Of a stretch of 64,000 bases of DNA, positions 51,518 to 61,222 are shown piece after piece (position 1 is the first letter of the stretch; every line of letters starts with the position of its first letter). Source of the stretch: Oceanihabitans iliipiscarium. GTDB lineage: Bacteria; Bacteroidota; Bacteroidia; Flavobacteriales; Flavobacteriaceae. The position numbers and the translations under genes were made by a program. The notes beneath the pieces were generated by a model, which searched no databases, was not told the DNA's origin, and saw only the letters and a program-made list of their open reading frames with translations. The stretch lies in contig NZ_JBHUOV010000008.1 in the NCBI RefSeq assembly GCF_042686125.1, forward strand, positions 1 through 64,000, in the 5' to 3' direction.

Positions 51518-51525
51518 CAAAGATA
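51518..51525 (-). promoter_or_regulatory. -7 box (TATCTTTG) of the DUF5522-hutU unit
   Basis: On the minus strand TATCTTTG matches TAnnTTTG exactly and is separated from the ATG by TTAT only, so transcription would start at about the first base of the start codon. Confidence 0.5.
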
Positions 51526-51560
51526 ATGTAAATTGGTTTGATTTTTGAAAGGTTTAAAGT

Positions 51561-51884
51561 ATGATTCTAATTTCTAAATATCTTGTACCAAGAGGTTACA
51601 CAGGTCTTGCTGTGTTTCCATTTGTTTTTTTAAAGTATCGTGAATTAAAGTGGGATAAAGTTTTAATTAATCATGAAAAAATTCATTTAAGACAGCAGTT
51701 AGAATTATTCATTTTTCCTTTTTATATATTATATTTTGTTGAGTTTCTTTTTCGATTAATTCAATTTAGAAATTGGAAGTTGGCCTATAGAAATATTTCA
51801 TTTGAGCGCGAAGCATATAAAAATGAAAAAGACCTTAATTATTTAAAATCAAGGTCTTTTTGGGAATTTTTAAAATATTATTAA
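51561..51884 (+). CDS. Small membrane protein with HEKIH zincin-like motif
   Basis: 107 residues. The N-terminus (MILISKYLVPRGYTGLAVFP) is followed by NHEKIHLRQQLELF (His38, Glu39, His42), a hydrophobic helix (about 49-64) and SFEREAYKNE (Glu82/84). HExxH plus a downstream Glu next to a membrane helix is the minimal layout of a gluzincin-type active site, but the protein is far shorter than known peptidases of that type. Function is unassigned. It is divergent from the DUF5522 gene; its stop overlaps by 4 bp the end of the convergent giant gene. Confidence 0.85.
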   Translation: MILISKYLVPRGYTGLAVFPFVFLKYRELKWDKVLINHEKIHLRQQLELFIFPFYILYFVEFLFRLIQFRNWKLAYRNISFEREAYKNEKDLNYLKSRSFWEFLKYY

Positions 51885-54800
51885 TGTCTTATTACTACTT
51901 TCTGAATTTTTTGTTTTCCATCAACTAATATTGCTTTTACAATATAAGGACCATCAGAATAGTTTGAAGTTTCAATATTTAATTCAGATGAATTAATAGT
52001 ATTCTTTTCTATTAATACTCGACCTAAAAGATCATAAACTACAACAGAATTAATAGGACTGTTTTCAGAAATCACTTTAATATAGTCGTTATTAGGAGCT
52101 AATATTTCTAAGCCTAGAATTGAATTAAATTCATCAACACTTAATGATTCATTATTATAGCGTATTCTAAAACGATCATTATATATACCAACTTCAGCAT
52201 TAAAACTGTAAGGATTAATACGTAAATCATGTATAATTCCATTGTACATATCTTCTAAATAAATAGCTTGACTTGATTCTAAGAATAGCCCATCTACAGT
52301 ATTTATTGCAATAGTGTAATTACCTTCTTGAGGAATATCTATACCCAAAGGTACTACATCGGTATCATCAAAAGGTAATGCTTTACCTTGAATTGAAAAC
52401 TCTTCTTCTTCAACAATTGAATAGAAACGTGTATTTGTTTCACTTAATTCATGAGCATCAAATAATCTATCAACATTATTTGTAGCACCATCGATATAAC
52501 CAACTAAAATGGCATTAGCTGTATTACTTGGTGTAATTAAATCTAACCAAACTCTATGTTTTTCAACTTCTGTTCTAGTTTCGCTAGAAGGCTCCCCAGT
52601 TCTATAGAATTGCGAATTATCTAAAGTTTCATTACGCATCGCATTATCGAATCTTACAACTGAACTAGCAATAGGTGCACCATGCTCCATTTGAACAAAA
52701 AATCCTTGCCCAGCAGCAATATCTCCGTTGTATCCTGAAGGTGTGCTTCCAGTAGAATTATAAGCAATATAGTCGCCTGGATTGTAGTTGTAAACAAAAT
52801 CATTATAGAAAGGATCTGCTTGACCATTACTTGGAGCAGTATTGTGTCTCCATAAATAAATAGTTCCATTTAAGATGGGAGCTGTTTCTGAACCTAGCAC
52901 TCCAGCATTTCTTGCTAGAAATGTGTCTGCTGAAATAGCAGAAGGATAAGGGTTTCCTACAAGGTTCCAGTTATCATCATAGCGTGTGGCTGATGTTGTA
53001 CTTCCAAAAGTGTAAGGCGCTCCATTATATATTCCTCTAGTTATAGGTGTAGTGATTATTCCATTATTTGGTTTTCCACTAAAAACAGGAGTATTAGCCA
53101 GCGCTGTCCCAGATATATTTCTAATAATATAGCCTTTTGCGGTTTGCATAATTCCAGAGGCTGGAATCCAATCTCCAAATTCGCCAACACCATTCCCAGG
53201 AATAGTTGTATCCCATTCATAAATATGAGTAGATGAAGGAGATACCATTGATACATCAAAACTCTCAACCGGAGTAGACCAGTATATATAATCGTATGGA
53301 GCCACACTACCTACTGTTCTTTCCATGTTTATAGTACCAGCACCTAGGTTGTTGTTTACATTAACTGCTCCATCATTAATTTGAATTAAACTTCCTGTAC
53401 TTCTAATATCAATTGTACCTTCTAAGTCTACCCAATCAGTTACAACTAATTCAGTATCCGCGAGAACTTCAAGAGTTGCACCAGCTTCTACAGTTAGATT
53501 TAAAGCATAAGCTGATGGTGGAGGTAAAGGTATTGGTCTATTAGTTACATCAGCTATAGGGTAACGATTACTTCCTAATGAAGTGTCAGGAATGAGAACA
53601 CAATCAGCAGGAGTTGGTATTGCTGCAGGAACCCAATTGGCATCTTCGTACCAATTTGTGTCTAAAGCTCCAGTCCAAGTTTTAGTTGATAATGTTACTA
53701 CCACTTCGTCTGTTAAAGTTACAGTAGATCCACAAGTTGTAAATGTTGCTTCAGCAAAATAAGAATCAGGTACAGTTACATTTAGAGTTGGACCTGTACC
53801 AATAGAAGTACCACCACTAGCTGTTGAATACCAATTTATAGTAGGTGTAACGACAGCGCCAGAAGGCACAAAACGCCAAGCTTCGGTAGTTGTTTCCCAG
53901 TTATCATCTAATCCATTTCTACATTGTCCAGTTAAAGCTTCGCCTGCAGCAGCATTTCCTTGTATCCCTGCAATAGCGTTACCACTATTCCATGGACCTA
54001 CATTACCATTTTCAATACGTTTTTCGTGAATATAAATTTCAATAACGTTTGTTGTTTCGTATAATACTGTTTTTCCAGTAAACACTCTAGATGAATCACC
54101 AAACATAGGAATATTAATAAAAGATACATTAAATGTTCTGCAACCAACAGATCCTTCAACCCAGCTATTAATTGGGCTTGTCAATCCTCTTGGATCTAAA
54201 TCTTGGTAAACACTGTAAATAGTTTCATTAAACAATGCTCCTGCAGTACTAGGCAGGTTATCATTAAAACTCCATCCACAGCCAGAACCAGGTGTATTAG
54301 ATGTGTCAAATGTCATCATACCGTTAGATCCAACTAACAATTGATTATAAGTTGTCCCATAAAAACAAAAGTTGAAAGGAATTGAAGTCCATGAATCAGC
54401 CCAAACATCATCGTTGGTAATGACTTGTGGTGTACTAAATCCTACTGGGCTATAATCTGCAAGTACAAGATTGTTTTCTATTTGTTCTACATTATAATCT
54501 GTAGTTAATCTTACATTAGTATATGCCTCGAGAGTCACATTAGCGGTATTACAATCAATACTAGCTGTAGGATCTGGATTAAATGGTATTGTTGTAAACG
54601 GGTTTGAACCTGTTGCAGCACCTATTAATGGGCACACTGTAGGTATCGGACTAGGTGTTCCTGTTAGGGCACAAGGTTCAGTAACACATATATCGAATGT
54701 TGTCGTTTGTCCTCCTGTTGCAGTATAGGTGAAAACTTGTATAAAATAAGTTTGCCCAACAGTTAGAGAAGTTAATTGAGATGTATTACCATCACTACAA

Positions 54801-57310
54801 CTTATATTATCACCAACAGCCACTGAACAGTCTGGCGCTATAAATCCACCATAAACAGCATGATACATATCAGTAACACTTCCAAAAACATTATCTATAC
54901 TTACTGTAAGATTAGAATTTGTAGCTACGAAACTATACCATACATCATCATCAGGTGTTCCAAAACATGCATCAATTCCTGAATTTGTAGAACTTGCTAC
55001 AGATCCAGTTAATGCATTACAAGATTGACCTAAAGTTAATGGGAAAGCTCCACATGGCTCATCATTAGCTGGAGGAGGAGGAGGAGTTCCTATACAAATA
55101 TCAAATGTTGTAGTTTGATTGGCTGCTCCTGTCCATGTAAAGACTTGTACAAAATAAGTTTCACCAGGGGTTGTACCAAAACTAATAGACACAGGATCTG
55201 GATCATCATAACAGTTTATGTTATCACCTACGGTAACACTGCAATCAGGTGCTATAAAACCACCATAAATACCAACAGCCATGTCTTGTGTTGTCCCTGA
55301 AACACTTGATAAATCAACACTATGAGCTGTACTTGTCGCTACAAAGCTATACCATACGTCATCGTCTTCAAAACCAAAACAAGAATCAATACCAGAATCG
55401 GTTGCCCATTCTACAGTACCAGAAGTTACTGTACCGCATAAGAAATCTGGATTAACAGTTAAAGCTATTGCACCACAAGGTTCATCATTTGGAACAGTAG
55501 GAGGTGTTCCTACACAAATATCAAATGATGTGTTTTGTCCACCAGTTGTAGTATCTGTATATACTTGAACGAAATAGGTTTGACCAATAATTAGTCCGCC
55601 TGTAGTACTAGTATTAAGATCTGAACAATTTATAAGTGCTGCTCCTGTTACATTAGGAACATTACAATTCGGAGAATTATCATTTGCAAATGGACCATAT
55701 ATTGTATGATTTACATCTGTGGCAGATCCAACTACATTTAAAAGTTGTACAACATGCGATGTACTCGTCGCTACAAAGCTATACCATACGTCATCATCTT
55801 CCCCACCAGGACAAGAATGAATACCCGTAGTTAAAGCACTTGTTACTGTCCCAGCTGTTGTAACACCGCAAGCTAAGTCTGCATTTACTGTTAAAGCAAC
55901 TGCGCCACAAGGATCATCATTAGCTGGAGGTGGAGGTGGAGATCCAATACAAATGTCAAATGTTGTCGCTGAAGCACCTCCAAAATAAGAGTTGACTTGA
56001 ACCAAATAAGTTTGACCAATTATTAATCCCGCAGTTAGACTAGAATCAGGATCTGAGCACATTATATTTGAGCCAGAAACATTGGCCACATTACAGTTTG
56101 GTGGTAAACCATCTGGAAAAGGACCAAATAAGGCATGGTTCATATCTGTTGCTCCACTTACATTTAATAAATCAATAGAGTGAGCGGTACTTGTTGCTAC
56201 AAAACTAAACCAAACATCATTGTTCTCTGTTCCGAAGCAGGCATTAATACCTGTGTCTGTAGCTGCTGCAATGGTTCCTCCAGTAACAACACCACATAAA
56301 TAATCTGGGTTAACTGTAAGCGCTATCGCACCACAAGGGTCATCATTTGGAGGTGTTGATGGTGGTGGAGCACAAGTCACATCTATTGTAAAATCACCAG
56401 TGGTTGTACTATTATCTGCATATTCAGCAATATACATGTAATACACAGTTCCATTAACAGTATTGAATGTATAAGTCTCTGGATCATTGGCGAATCCAAC
56501 ATCTTCACAAGCTATATTTGTAAAAGGACCACCACATGTTCCTGTCATAATTCCCATCTCGTGATCAAATCCACCAGATGCAGTAGTTGTAATAGTCCAT
56601 TGTTGACCATCACCAGTAAAAGTGTACCAAACACCGACATCACCTAAAACACACCCCGTATTAGCACTAGATAATGAAGTCGCATTGTTGGTTGTTCCTG
56701 CTAGACCTGTAGTTGAACAATCAATGGTTATCGCATTATTACAATTATCATTGGCAGGTGGAGGAGTAACAGTATCATTAAAAACACAAATTTCACCAGT
56801 CATAGAAGCACTAGAACCTCTCCTTTGGATTCTTATTCTATATCGATTTCCAACAATTGTTCCATAGTTTAGACTTTCTTCACCAGCCGTACCACCTGCG
56901 TTGTCTCCATTACCATTATCATCTACACAAGCAACAGGGACTGCTGTAGGACTACATGCAGTAGGACTAGCAGAAGGGCCAGCGTCAAATAAATGTATAA
57001 TAGCATTTCTACGATACGGGTTATAATAAATTGTTGTAGAAGTAGAGGTTGCATCAAACCAACCCCAAATATCATCACGATCTTCAGAGTTACATGAGCC
57101 ATCAAAGCCATCCCAATAATCACCAGCAGTTAGTGAATCCCATGTAATTAAACTACACGTTGCTCCAGGAGTGAGTTCGCTTCCAGCAGGGTCTCCACAA
57201 GGAGAGTCTGAAGGCGTTTGACCAAAACTGGTTAAAGAAAATAAACTTAATAATAAAAATAGAGTCAACGATTTAATCGAGGCGCTGTTCAAAAGTAAAT
57301 TGGAGTTCAT
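51881..57310 (-). CDS. Giant T9SS-exported protein with repeated DDDVWYSF modules
   Basis: 1,809 residues from the ATG at 57310, chosen because the signal peptide (LTLFLLLSLFSLTSFGQ) then sits normally; in-frame ATGs at 57337, 57340 and 57373 are possible. About five tandem modules of 125-140 residues carry E(D/N)(D/N)DVWYSFVATS and GQTYFVQVFT (about 150-910), a module type shared with the leftmost giant gene. Then come a segment with LLVGSNGMMTFDTSNT, a WTGALDTNWYEDANW region, and GNPYPSAISADTF as in the 6688-12234 protein. The C-terminus (VVVYDLLGRVLIEKN ... GPYIVKAILVDGKQKIQKVV) is a type A T9SS sorting domain. Surface adhesin or filament role is inferred. Confidence 0.92.
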   Translation of the reverse strand: MNSNLLLNSASIKSLTLFLLLSLFSLTSFGQTPSDSPCGDPAGSELTPGATCSLITWDSLTAGDYWDGFDGSCNSEDRDDIWGWFDATSTSTTIYYNPYRRNAIIHLFDAGPSASPTACSPTAVPVACVDDNGNGDNAGGTAGEESLNYGTIVGNRYRIRIQRRGSSASMTGEICVFNDTVTPPPANDNCNNAITIDCSTTGLAGTTNNATSLSSANTGCVLGDVGVWYTFTGDGQQWTITTTASGGFDHEMGIMTGTCGGPFTNIACEDVGFANDPETYTFNTVNGTVYYMYIAEYADNSTTTGDFTIDVTCAPPPSTPPNDDPCGAIALTVNPDYLCGVVTGGTIAAATDTGINACFGTENNDVWFSFVATSTAHSIDLLNVSGATDMNHALFGPFPDGLPPNCNVANVSGSNIMCSDPDSSLTAGLIIGQTYLVQVNSYFGGASATTFDICIGSPPPPPANDDPCGAVALTVNADLACGVTTAGTVTSALTTGIHSCPGGEDDDVWYSFVATSTSHVVQLLNVVGSATDVNHTIYGPFANDNSPNCNVPNVTGAALINCSDLNTSTTGGLIIGQTYFVQVYTDTTTGGQNTSFDICVGTPPTVPNDEPCGAIALTVNPDFLCGTVTSGTVEWATDSGIDSCFGFEDDDVWYSFVATSTAHSVDLSSVSGTTQDMAVGIYGGFIAPDCSVTVGDNINCYDDPDPVSISFGTTPGETYFVQVFTWTGAANQTTTFDICIGTPPPPPANDEPCGAFPLTLGQSCNALTGSVASSTNSGIDACFGTPDDDVWYSFVATNSNLTVSIDNVFGSVTDMYHAVYGGFIAPDCSVAVGDNISCSDGNTSQLTSLTVGQTYFIQVFTYTATGGQTTTFDICVTEPCALTGTPSPIPTVCPLIGAATGSNPFTTIPFNPDPTASIDCNTANVTLEAYTNVRLTTDYNVEQIENNLVLADYSPVGFSTPQVITNDDVWADSWTSIPFNFCFYGTTYNQLLVGSNGMMTFDTSNTPGSGCGWSFNDNLPSTAGALFNETIYSVYQDLDPRGLTSPINSWVEGSVGCRTFNVSFINIPMFGDSSRVFTGKTVLYETTNVIEIYIHEKRIENGNVGPWNSGNAIAGIQGNAAAGEALTGQCRNGLDDNWETTTEAWRFVPSGAVVTPTINWYSTASGGTSIGTGPTLNVTVPDSYFAEATFTTCGSTVTLTDEVVVTLSTKTWTGALDTNWYEDANWVPAAIPTPADCVLIPDTSLGSNRYPIADVTNRPIPLPPPSAYALNLTVEAGATLEVLADTELVVTDWVDLEGTIDIRSTGSLIQINDGAVNVNNNLGAGTINMERTVGSVAPYDYIYWSTPVESFDVSMVSPSSTHIYEWDTTIPGNGVGEFGDWIPASGIMQTAKGYIIRNISGTALANTPVFSGKPNNGIITTPITRGIYNGAPYTFGSTTSATRYDDNWNLVGNPYPSAISADTFLARNAGVLGSETAPILNGTIYLWRHNTAPSNGQADPFYNDFVYNYNPGDYIAYNSTGSTPSGYNGDIAAGQGFFVQMEHGAPIASSVVRFDNAMRNETLDNSQFYRTGEPSSETRTEVEKHRVWLDLITPSNTANAILVGYIDGATNNVDRLFDAHELSETNTRFYSIVEEEEFSIQGKALPFDDTDVVPLGIDIPQEGNYTIAINTVDGLFLESSQAIYLEDMYNGIIHDLRINPYSFNAEVGIYNDRFRIRYNNESLSVDEFNSILGLEILAPNNDYIKVISENSPINSVVVYDLLGRVLIEKNTINSSELNIETSNYSDGPYIVKAILVDGKQKIQKVVIRH

Positions 57311-57537
57311 ATTTTTTTGGTGGTGTAAATTTTTCATCATAAACTTTAAATTTGGAACATAAATTAATATCAATAAAATGACATTATTCAGCCAAGAAAA
57401 TAATAGGTTTGGGGGTTACATGCAATTTAATGTATATTACTCTATCTTTTAACATAAGATTGATAATTTATTAACAAAAAAATAGCAATTATCGAAAATA
57501 AAGTTTTTTTCAAATTATCTATAAATTACTCGATTAA

Positions 57538-58428
57538 ATGAACGGTTTAACTGATAAAATAAAAATTGAAGCTGAAAACCAGTTATTTGTAAGAAAAGAC
57601 TACATGAATCACGCTTTTATTTCTGGAAATAAATTACGGAAATTAAAATACAATTTAGAGGCTGCAGAATTACAAAACAAAAGCCAATTATTAACATTTG
57701 GAGGTGCACATTCTAATCATATTTCAGCTGTAGCTTTTGCAGGTAAAGAATATGGTTTTAAAACAATAGGAGTTATTCGTGGTGATGAGTTAGCTTATCA
57801 AAAATATAAAAGTCCAACACTGCTTTTTTCACAGAAATGTGGCATGCAATTTAAGTTTGTTTCTCGTGATATGTATAGAAATAAAACTCAGCCATATTTT
57901 ATAGAAAATTTAAAACAAGAATTTAATGATTTTTACTTATTGCCAGAAGGAGGGACTAACACTTTAGCCGTAAAAGGTTGTGAAGAGTTATTAACAGAAG
58001 AAGATGCTTTTTATGATTATATTTGTTGTTCAGTTGGAACAGGAGGAACTATTTCTGGAATTATTAATTCAAGTTTCCCGAATCAAAAGATTCTTGGATT
58101 TCCAGCTTTAAAAGGTGATTTTTTACAAGATGAAATTAGTAAATTTGCAAACCAACCCAATTGGGAATTAATTACAAATTACCATTTTGGAGGATATGCT
58201 AAAATAAGTGCTGAATTAATCGCGTTTATAAATCAGTTTAAGGCAAAGAATAACATACCTTTAGATCCGATTTATACTGGTAAAATGATGTTTGGTATTT
58301 ACGATTTGATTGCTAATGGTTTTTTTCCAAAACAGGCTAAAATATTAGCCATTCACACAGGAGGATTACAAGGAATTGAAGGTATGAATTTAGTGTTAAA
58401 AAAGAAAGGTTTGCCCTTAATTAAGTAA
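57538..58428 (+). CDS. PLP-dependent D-cysteine desulfhydrase/ACC deaminase family protein
   Basis: 296 residues. Fold-type II PLP enzyme: the Schiff-base lysine is probably Lys32 in ISGNKLRKLKYNLE, with LLTFGGAHSNHISA and the phosphate-binding CCSVGTGGTISG, then AIHTGGLQGIEGM. This family includes D-cysteine desulfhydrase and ACC deaminase; sequence alone does not decide between them, and ACC deaminase is less likely in such a marine-type genome. Shorter than usual (about 330), lacking part of the N-terminus. The two codirectional genes downstream may be co-transcribed. Confidence 0.85.
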   Translation: MNGLTDKIKIEAENQLFVRKDYMNHAFISGNKLRKLKYNLEAAELQNKSQLLTFGGAHSNHISAVAFAGKEYGFKTIGVIRGDELAYQKYKSPTLLFSQKCGMQFKFVSRDMYRNKTQPYFIENLKQEFNDFYLLPEGGTNTLAVKGCEELLTEEDAFYDYICCSVGTGGTISGIINSSFPNQKILGFPALKGDFLQDEISKFANQPNWELITNYHFGGYAKISAELIAFINQFKAKNNIPLDPIYTGKMMFGIYDLIANGFFPKQAKILAIHTGGLQGIEGMNLVLKKKGLPLIK

Positions 58429-58466
58429 AAAATAAGTGTTTAAAAATATATAAATAGATAGGTATC

Positions 58467-59264
58467 GTGCAAAAAAAAATAATCATTATAAGTTGTTTCG
58501 TATTCGTTCTTTTTGGCTGTGGATCTAGCAAGAAAGTAGTTACCAAAAAAAAGCAGTCTAAAGATAGGACAGTAAAAGTAGAAAAAACAACAGAAGAAAC
58601 TCATAAAACACCTGAAATTACTAAAGATACACCAGAAGTTTATGCGAATGCAACTGAAGAATACATCGCTATTTATAGTGATATTGCTCAAGATGAAATG
58701 CGTCAATATAATATTCCTGCTAGTATTACTCTAGCTCAAGGAATATTAGAATCCGCGTCTGGTAAAGGAAGACTTTCTGTTGAAGCCAATAATCATTTCG
58801 GAATTAAATGTCATGATTGGTCAGGAGCAAAAATATATCATGATGATGATGCGTCTCAAGAATGTTTCAGAAAATACAATAGCTCTAAATATTCATTTAG
58901 AGACCACTCTTTATTCTTAACTGGAAGGTCACGTTATAGCAAATTATTCGACCTTAGTAAAGATGATTATAAAGGCTGGGCAAAAGGACTTCGTGAAGCT
59001 GGTTACGCTACAGATAGAAAATATCCGCAAAAACTAATTAGTTTAATAGAACGTTATCAATTACAACGATTTGACGCTGAGGTTCTTGGTAAGACGTCAG
59101 GCAACGACGATAAACATACTGTAGTAAAGGGAGATACTTTATATTCAATCTCTAGGAAATTTAAGGTTTCTGTTGAAGATCTTCAACAGTTAAATGGATT
59201 AGAAAGTACGGAAATACATATTGGTCAAGTCCTTTATGTGAAACCAATGCCAAAAGATTACTAA
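58467..59264 (+). CDS. LysM glucosaminidase lipoprotein
   Basis: 265 residues starting with GTG; the lipoprotein signal VQKKIIIISCFVFVLFGCG begins at that codon, which supports it. After a lysine- and threonine-rich linker comes a glucosaminidase domain (about 68-205: ITLAQGILESASGKGRLSVE, NNHFGIKCHDWSGAKIY, GLREAGYATDRKYPQKLISL), then a C-terminal LysM domain (about 214-262: HTVVKGDTLYSISRKF). It cuts peptidoglycan glycan strands and is probably held at the outer membrane. hemL follows after 10 bp. Confidence 0.95.
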   Translation: MQKKIIIISCFVFVLFGCGSSKKVVTKKKQSKDRTVKVEKTTEETHKTPEITKDTPEVYANATEEYIAIYSDIAQDEMRQYNIPASITLAQGILESASGKGRLSVEANNHFGIKCHDWSGAKIYHDDDASQECFRKYNSSKYSFRDHSLFLTGRSRYSKLFDLSKDDYKGWAKGLREAGYATDRKYPQKLISLIERYQLQRFDAEVLGKTSGNDDKHTVVKGDTLYSISRKFKVSVEDLQQLNGLESTEIHIGQVLYVKPMPKDY

Positions 59265-59274
59265 CTAATTTTTT

Positions 59275-60561
59275 ATGAATTATACACGTAGTAGTGCTTT
59301 GTTTACTCAAGCAGAGCAAGTTATTCCAGGAGGTGTTAATTCGCCTGTTCGAGCTTTTAAAGCAGTAGGAGGGACTCCTATTTTTATTAAGGAGGCCAAA
59401 GGGGCTTATTTAATTGATGAAGATCATAACCAATATATTGATTATATCAATTCTTGGGGCCCAATGATTCTTGGTCACGCCTTTAAGCCAGTAGTTGATG
59501 CTGTCGTAGAGAAAACAAAAAAAGGGACTTCTTTTGGAACACCTACAGAAATTGAAACTCAGATTGCAGAGCTTGCGATATCAATGGTGCCACATATTGA
59601 TATGATTCGCTTTGTAAATTCAGGAACCGAAGCTTGCATGAGTGCAGTGCGTTTGGCTCGAGGGTTTACAGGTAAGGATAAGATTGTCAAGTTTGCAGGT
59701 TGTTATCATGGTCATAGCGATTCCTTTTTAATCCAAGCTGGAAGTGGTGCTGTTACTTTTGGTTCGCCAAACAGCCCTGGAGTTACTCAAGGTACTGCTA
59801 AAGATACCTTACTTGCAAGATATAATAGTATAGAGCATGTTGAGCAAATTATCGCATCAAATAAAAATGAAATAGCTTGCATAATAATTGAGCCTGTAGC
59901 TGGAAATATGGGCTGCATTCCTCCATTAAAAGGGTTTTTAAATCAACTTAGAGATTTGTGTGATGCTAATAATATTCTTTTAATTTTTGATGAAGTTATG
60001 ACTGGTTTTCGATTGGCAAAAGGTGGAGCGCAAGAACTATATAATATTAAAGCAGATATTGTATGTTTTGGAAAAGTGATTGGTGGAGGTTTGCCTGTTG
60101 GAGCTTTTGCAGCTAATAAAGATATTATGAGCTATTTAGCGCCTCTTGGTCCTGTATATCAAGCAGGAACTTTAAGCGGAAACCCATTAGCTATGGCAGC
60201 AGGTTTAGCGATGCTTCAAGAATTAAATAAAGACACTAAAATTTATAAACGACTTGAAGAAAAAACAGAATTCCTTCATAATGGAATAGCAAAGGTTTTA
60301 AATGAAATGAATATAATGCATACTATTAATAGAGTAGGTTCTATGATTTCTGTGCATTTTTCTGAAGATGATGTTGTTGATTTTGAAAGTGCTACTAAAG
60401 GTAATAATGAAACATTTAAGAAATTCTTTCATGGCTTGCTAAATGAAGGTGTTTATATTGCTCCAAGTGCTTTTGAAACATGGTTTGTTTCAGATGCGCT
60501 TACCTATCAAGATTTAGATCATACCATTAAAGCTGTTAAAAAAGTGGCTAGCACCTTATAA
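59275..60561 (+). CDS. hemL: Glutamate-1-semialdehyde 2,1-aminomutase HemL
   Basis: 428 residues, the normal size. Signatures: QVIPGGVNSPVRAFKAVGG near the N-terminus, INSWGPMILGHAFKPV, YHGHSDSFLIQAGSGA, IFDEVMTGFRLAKGG, and the PLP lysine in CFGKVIGGGLPVGAF (about 267). It makes 5-aminolevulinate for haem synthesis by the C5 pathway. It lies 10 bp after the LysM gene and is followed by a hairpin between convergent genes. Confidence 0.97.
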   Translation: MNYTRSSALFTQAEQVIPGGVNSPVRAFKAVGGTPIFIKEAKGAYLIDEDHNQYIDYINSWGPMILGHAFKPVVDAVVEKTKKGTSFGTPTEIETQIAELAISMVPHIDMIRFVNSGTEACMSAVRLARGFTGKDKIVKFAGCYHGHSDSFLIQAGSGAVTFGSPNSPGVTQGTAKDTLLARYNSIEHVEQIIASNKNEIACIIIEPVAGNMGCIPPLKGFLNQLRDLCDANNILLIFDEVMTGFRLAKGGAQELYNIKADIVCFGKVIGGGLPVGAFAANKDIMSYLAPLGPVYQAGTLSGNPLAMAAGLAMLQELNKDTKIYKRLEEKTEFLHNGIAKVLNEMNIMHTINRVGSMISVHFSEDDVVDFESATKGNNETFKKFFHGLLNEGVYIAPSAFETWFVSDALTYQDLDHTIKAVKKVASTL

Positions 60562-60565
60562 TAAA

Positions 60566-60598
60566 AAGCACCTCAAAACCATAACATTTGAGGTGCTT
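60566..60598 (-). terminator. Terminator between hemL and the DUF4890 gene
   Basis: Perfect 12-bp stem (AAGCACCTCAAA with TTTGAGGTGCTT) and a 9-nt loop. On the minus strand it is followed by a T-run, so it terminates the DUF4890 gene; on the plus strand an A-run follows, so its effect on hemL is less certain. Confidence 0.8.
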
Positions 60599-60620
60599 AA
60601 AAAAAAACTAAAAACTAACT

Positions 60621-61073
60621 CTAATCTCTGTGTCTTCTCTGTTTTTCAGAATTCTTCATTTTTCTTTTGCCTTTCATATTTTGTCTTTTATCTTGGAGTT
60701 TTTCCCATTTTTCAAATTGTTCAGCATTTAAAATTGATTTCATTCTCTGCTTTGTTGCAATTTGAGCGTCTAACATTTCATTTTTCATTTTAAGACGTTC
60801 TTCTTTGCTTGGCTTCTCAGCATCTTTATTGTCTTTTCTGCTTTCAAAAGCTTCCATTTTTGCTTTTCTTGCTTTAGCGTTTTCAAGATTAATTTTGCTG
60901 ACTTCTATTTGTTGTGCTTCAGTTAAATCTAAATCTAAAGTCATTTTCTTAGTTTGTAACTGTGCCATTTCTTCAGGAGTAAAATCTGCACGTCCTTTTT
61001 TTCTTTCTCCTCGCTCTTGTGCATTTATTTGTAAAGTGAATAATGCAATGGCGATAATTGCTATTTTTTTCAT
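60621..61073 (-). CDS. DUF4890-like small exported protein
   Basis: 150 residues. Signal peptide (MKKIAIIAIALFTLQINAQ), then a very basic helical protein with FTPEEMAQLQTKKMTLDLDL, TEAQQIEVSKINLENAKARK and MKSILNAEQFEKWEKLQDKR, the pattern of Spy/CpxP-like periplasmic proteins in Bacteroidota (LTxxQ-type motifs). A chaperone or stress role is suggested by family resemblance only. It resembles in layout the two paralogues at 47.7-48.7 kb. Confidence 0.9.
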   Translation of the reverse strand: MKKIAIIAIALFTLQINAQERGERKKGRADFTPEEMAQLQTKKMTLDLDLTEAQQIEVSKINLENAKARKAKMEAFESRKDNKDAEKPSKEERLKMKNEMLDAQIATKQRMKSILNAEQFEKWEKLQDKRQNMKGKRKMKNSEKQRRHRD

Positions 61074-61187
61074 TTGTATTTAATTTTAATGTGTTTGTTG
61101 CTTTTATGACTTTATTATTTATGATTGGTTTAATTTATAATCGATTTTTAACTTGAGATTAACAATTTTTATCATTCTCAAAATGAT

Positions 61188-61195
61188 TATCTTTG
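61188..61195 (+). promoter_or_regulatory. -7 box (TATCTTTG) of the M49-like peptidase gene
   Basis: TATCTTTG matches TAnnTTTG exactly, 27 bp upstream of the ATG at 61223. Confidence 0.55.
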
Positions 61196-61222
61196 AAATG
61201 CTAATTCTTAACAATTTTAAAA

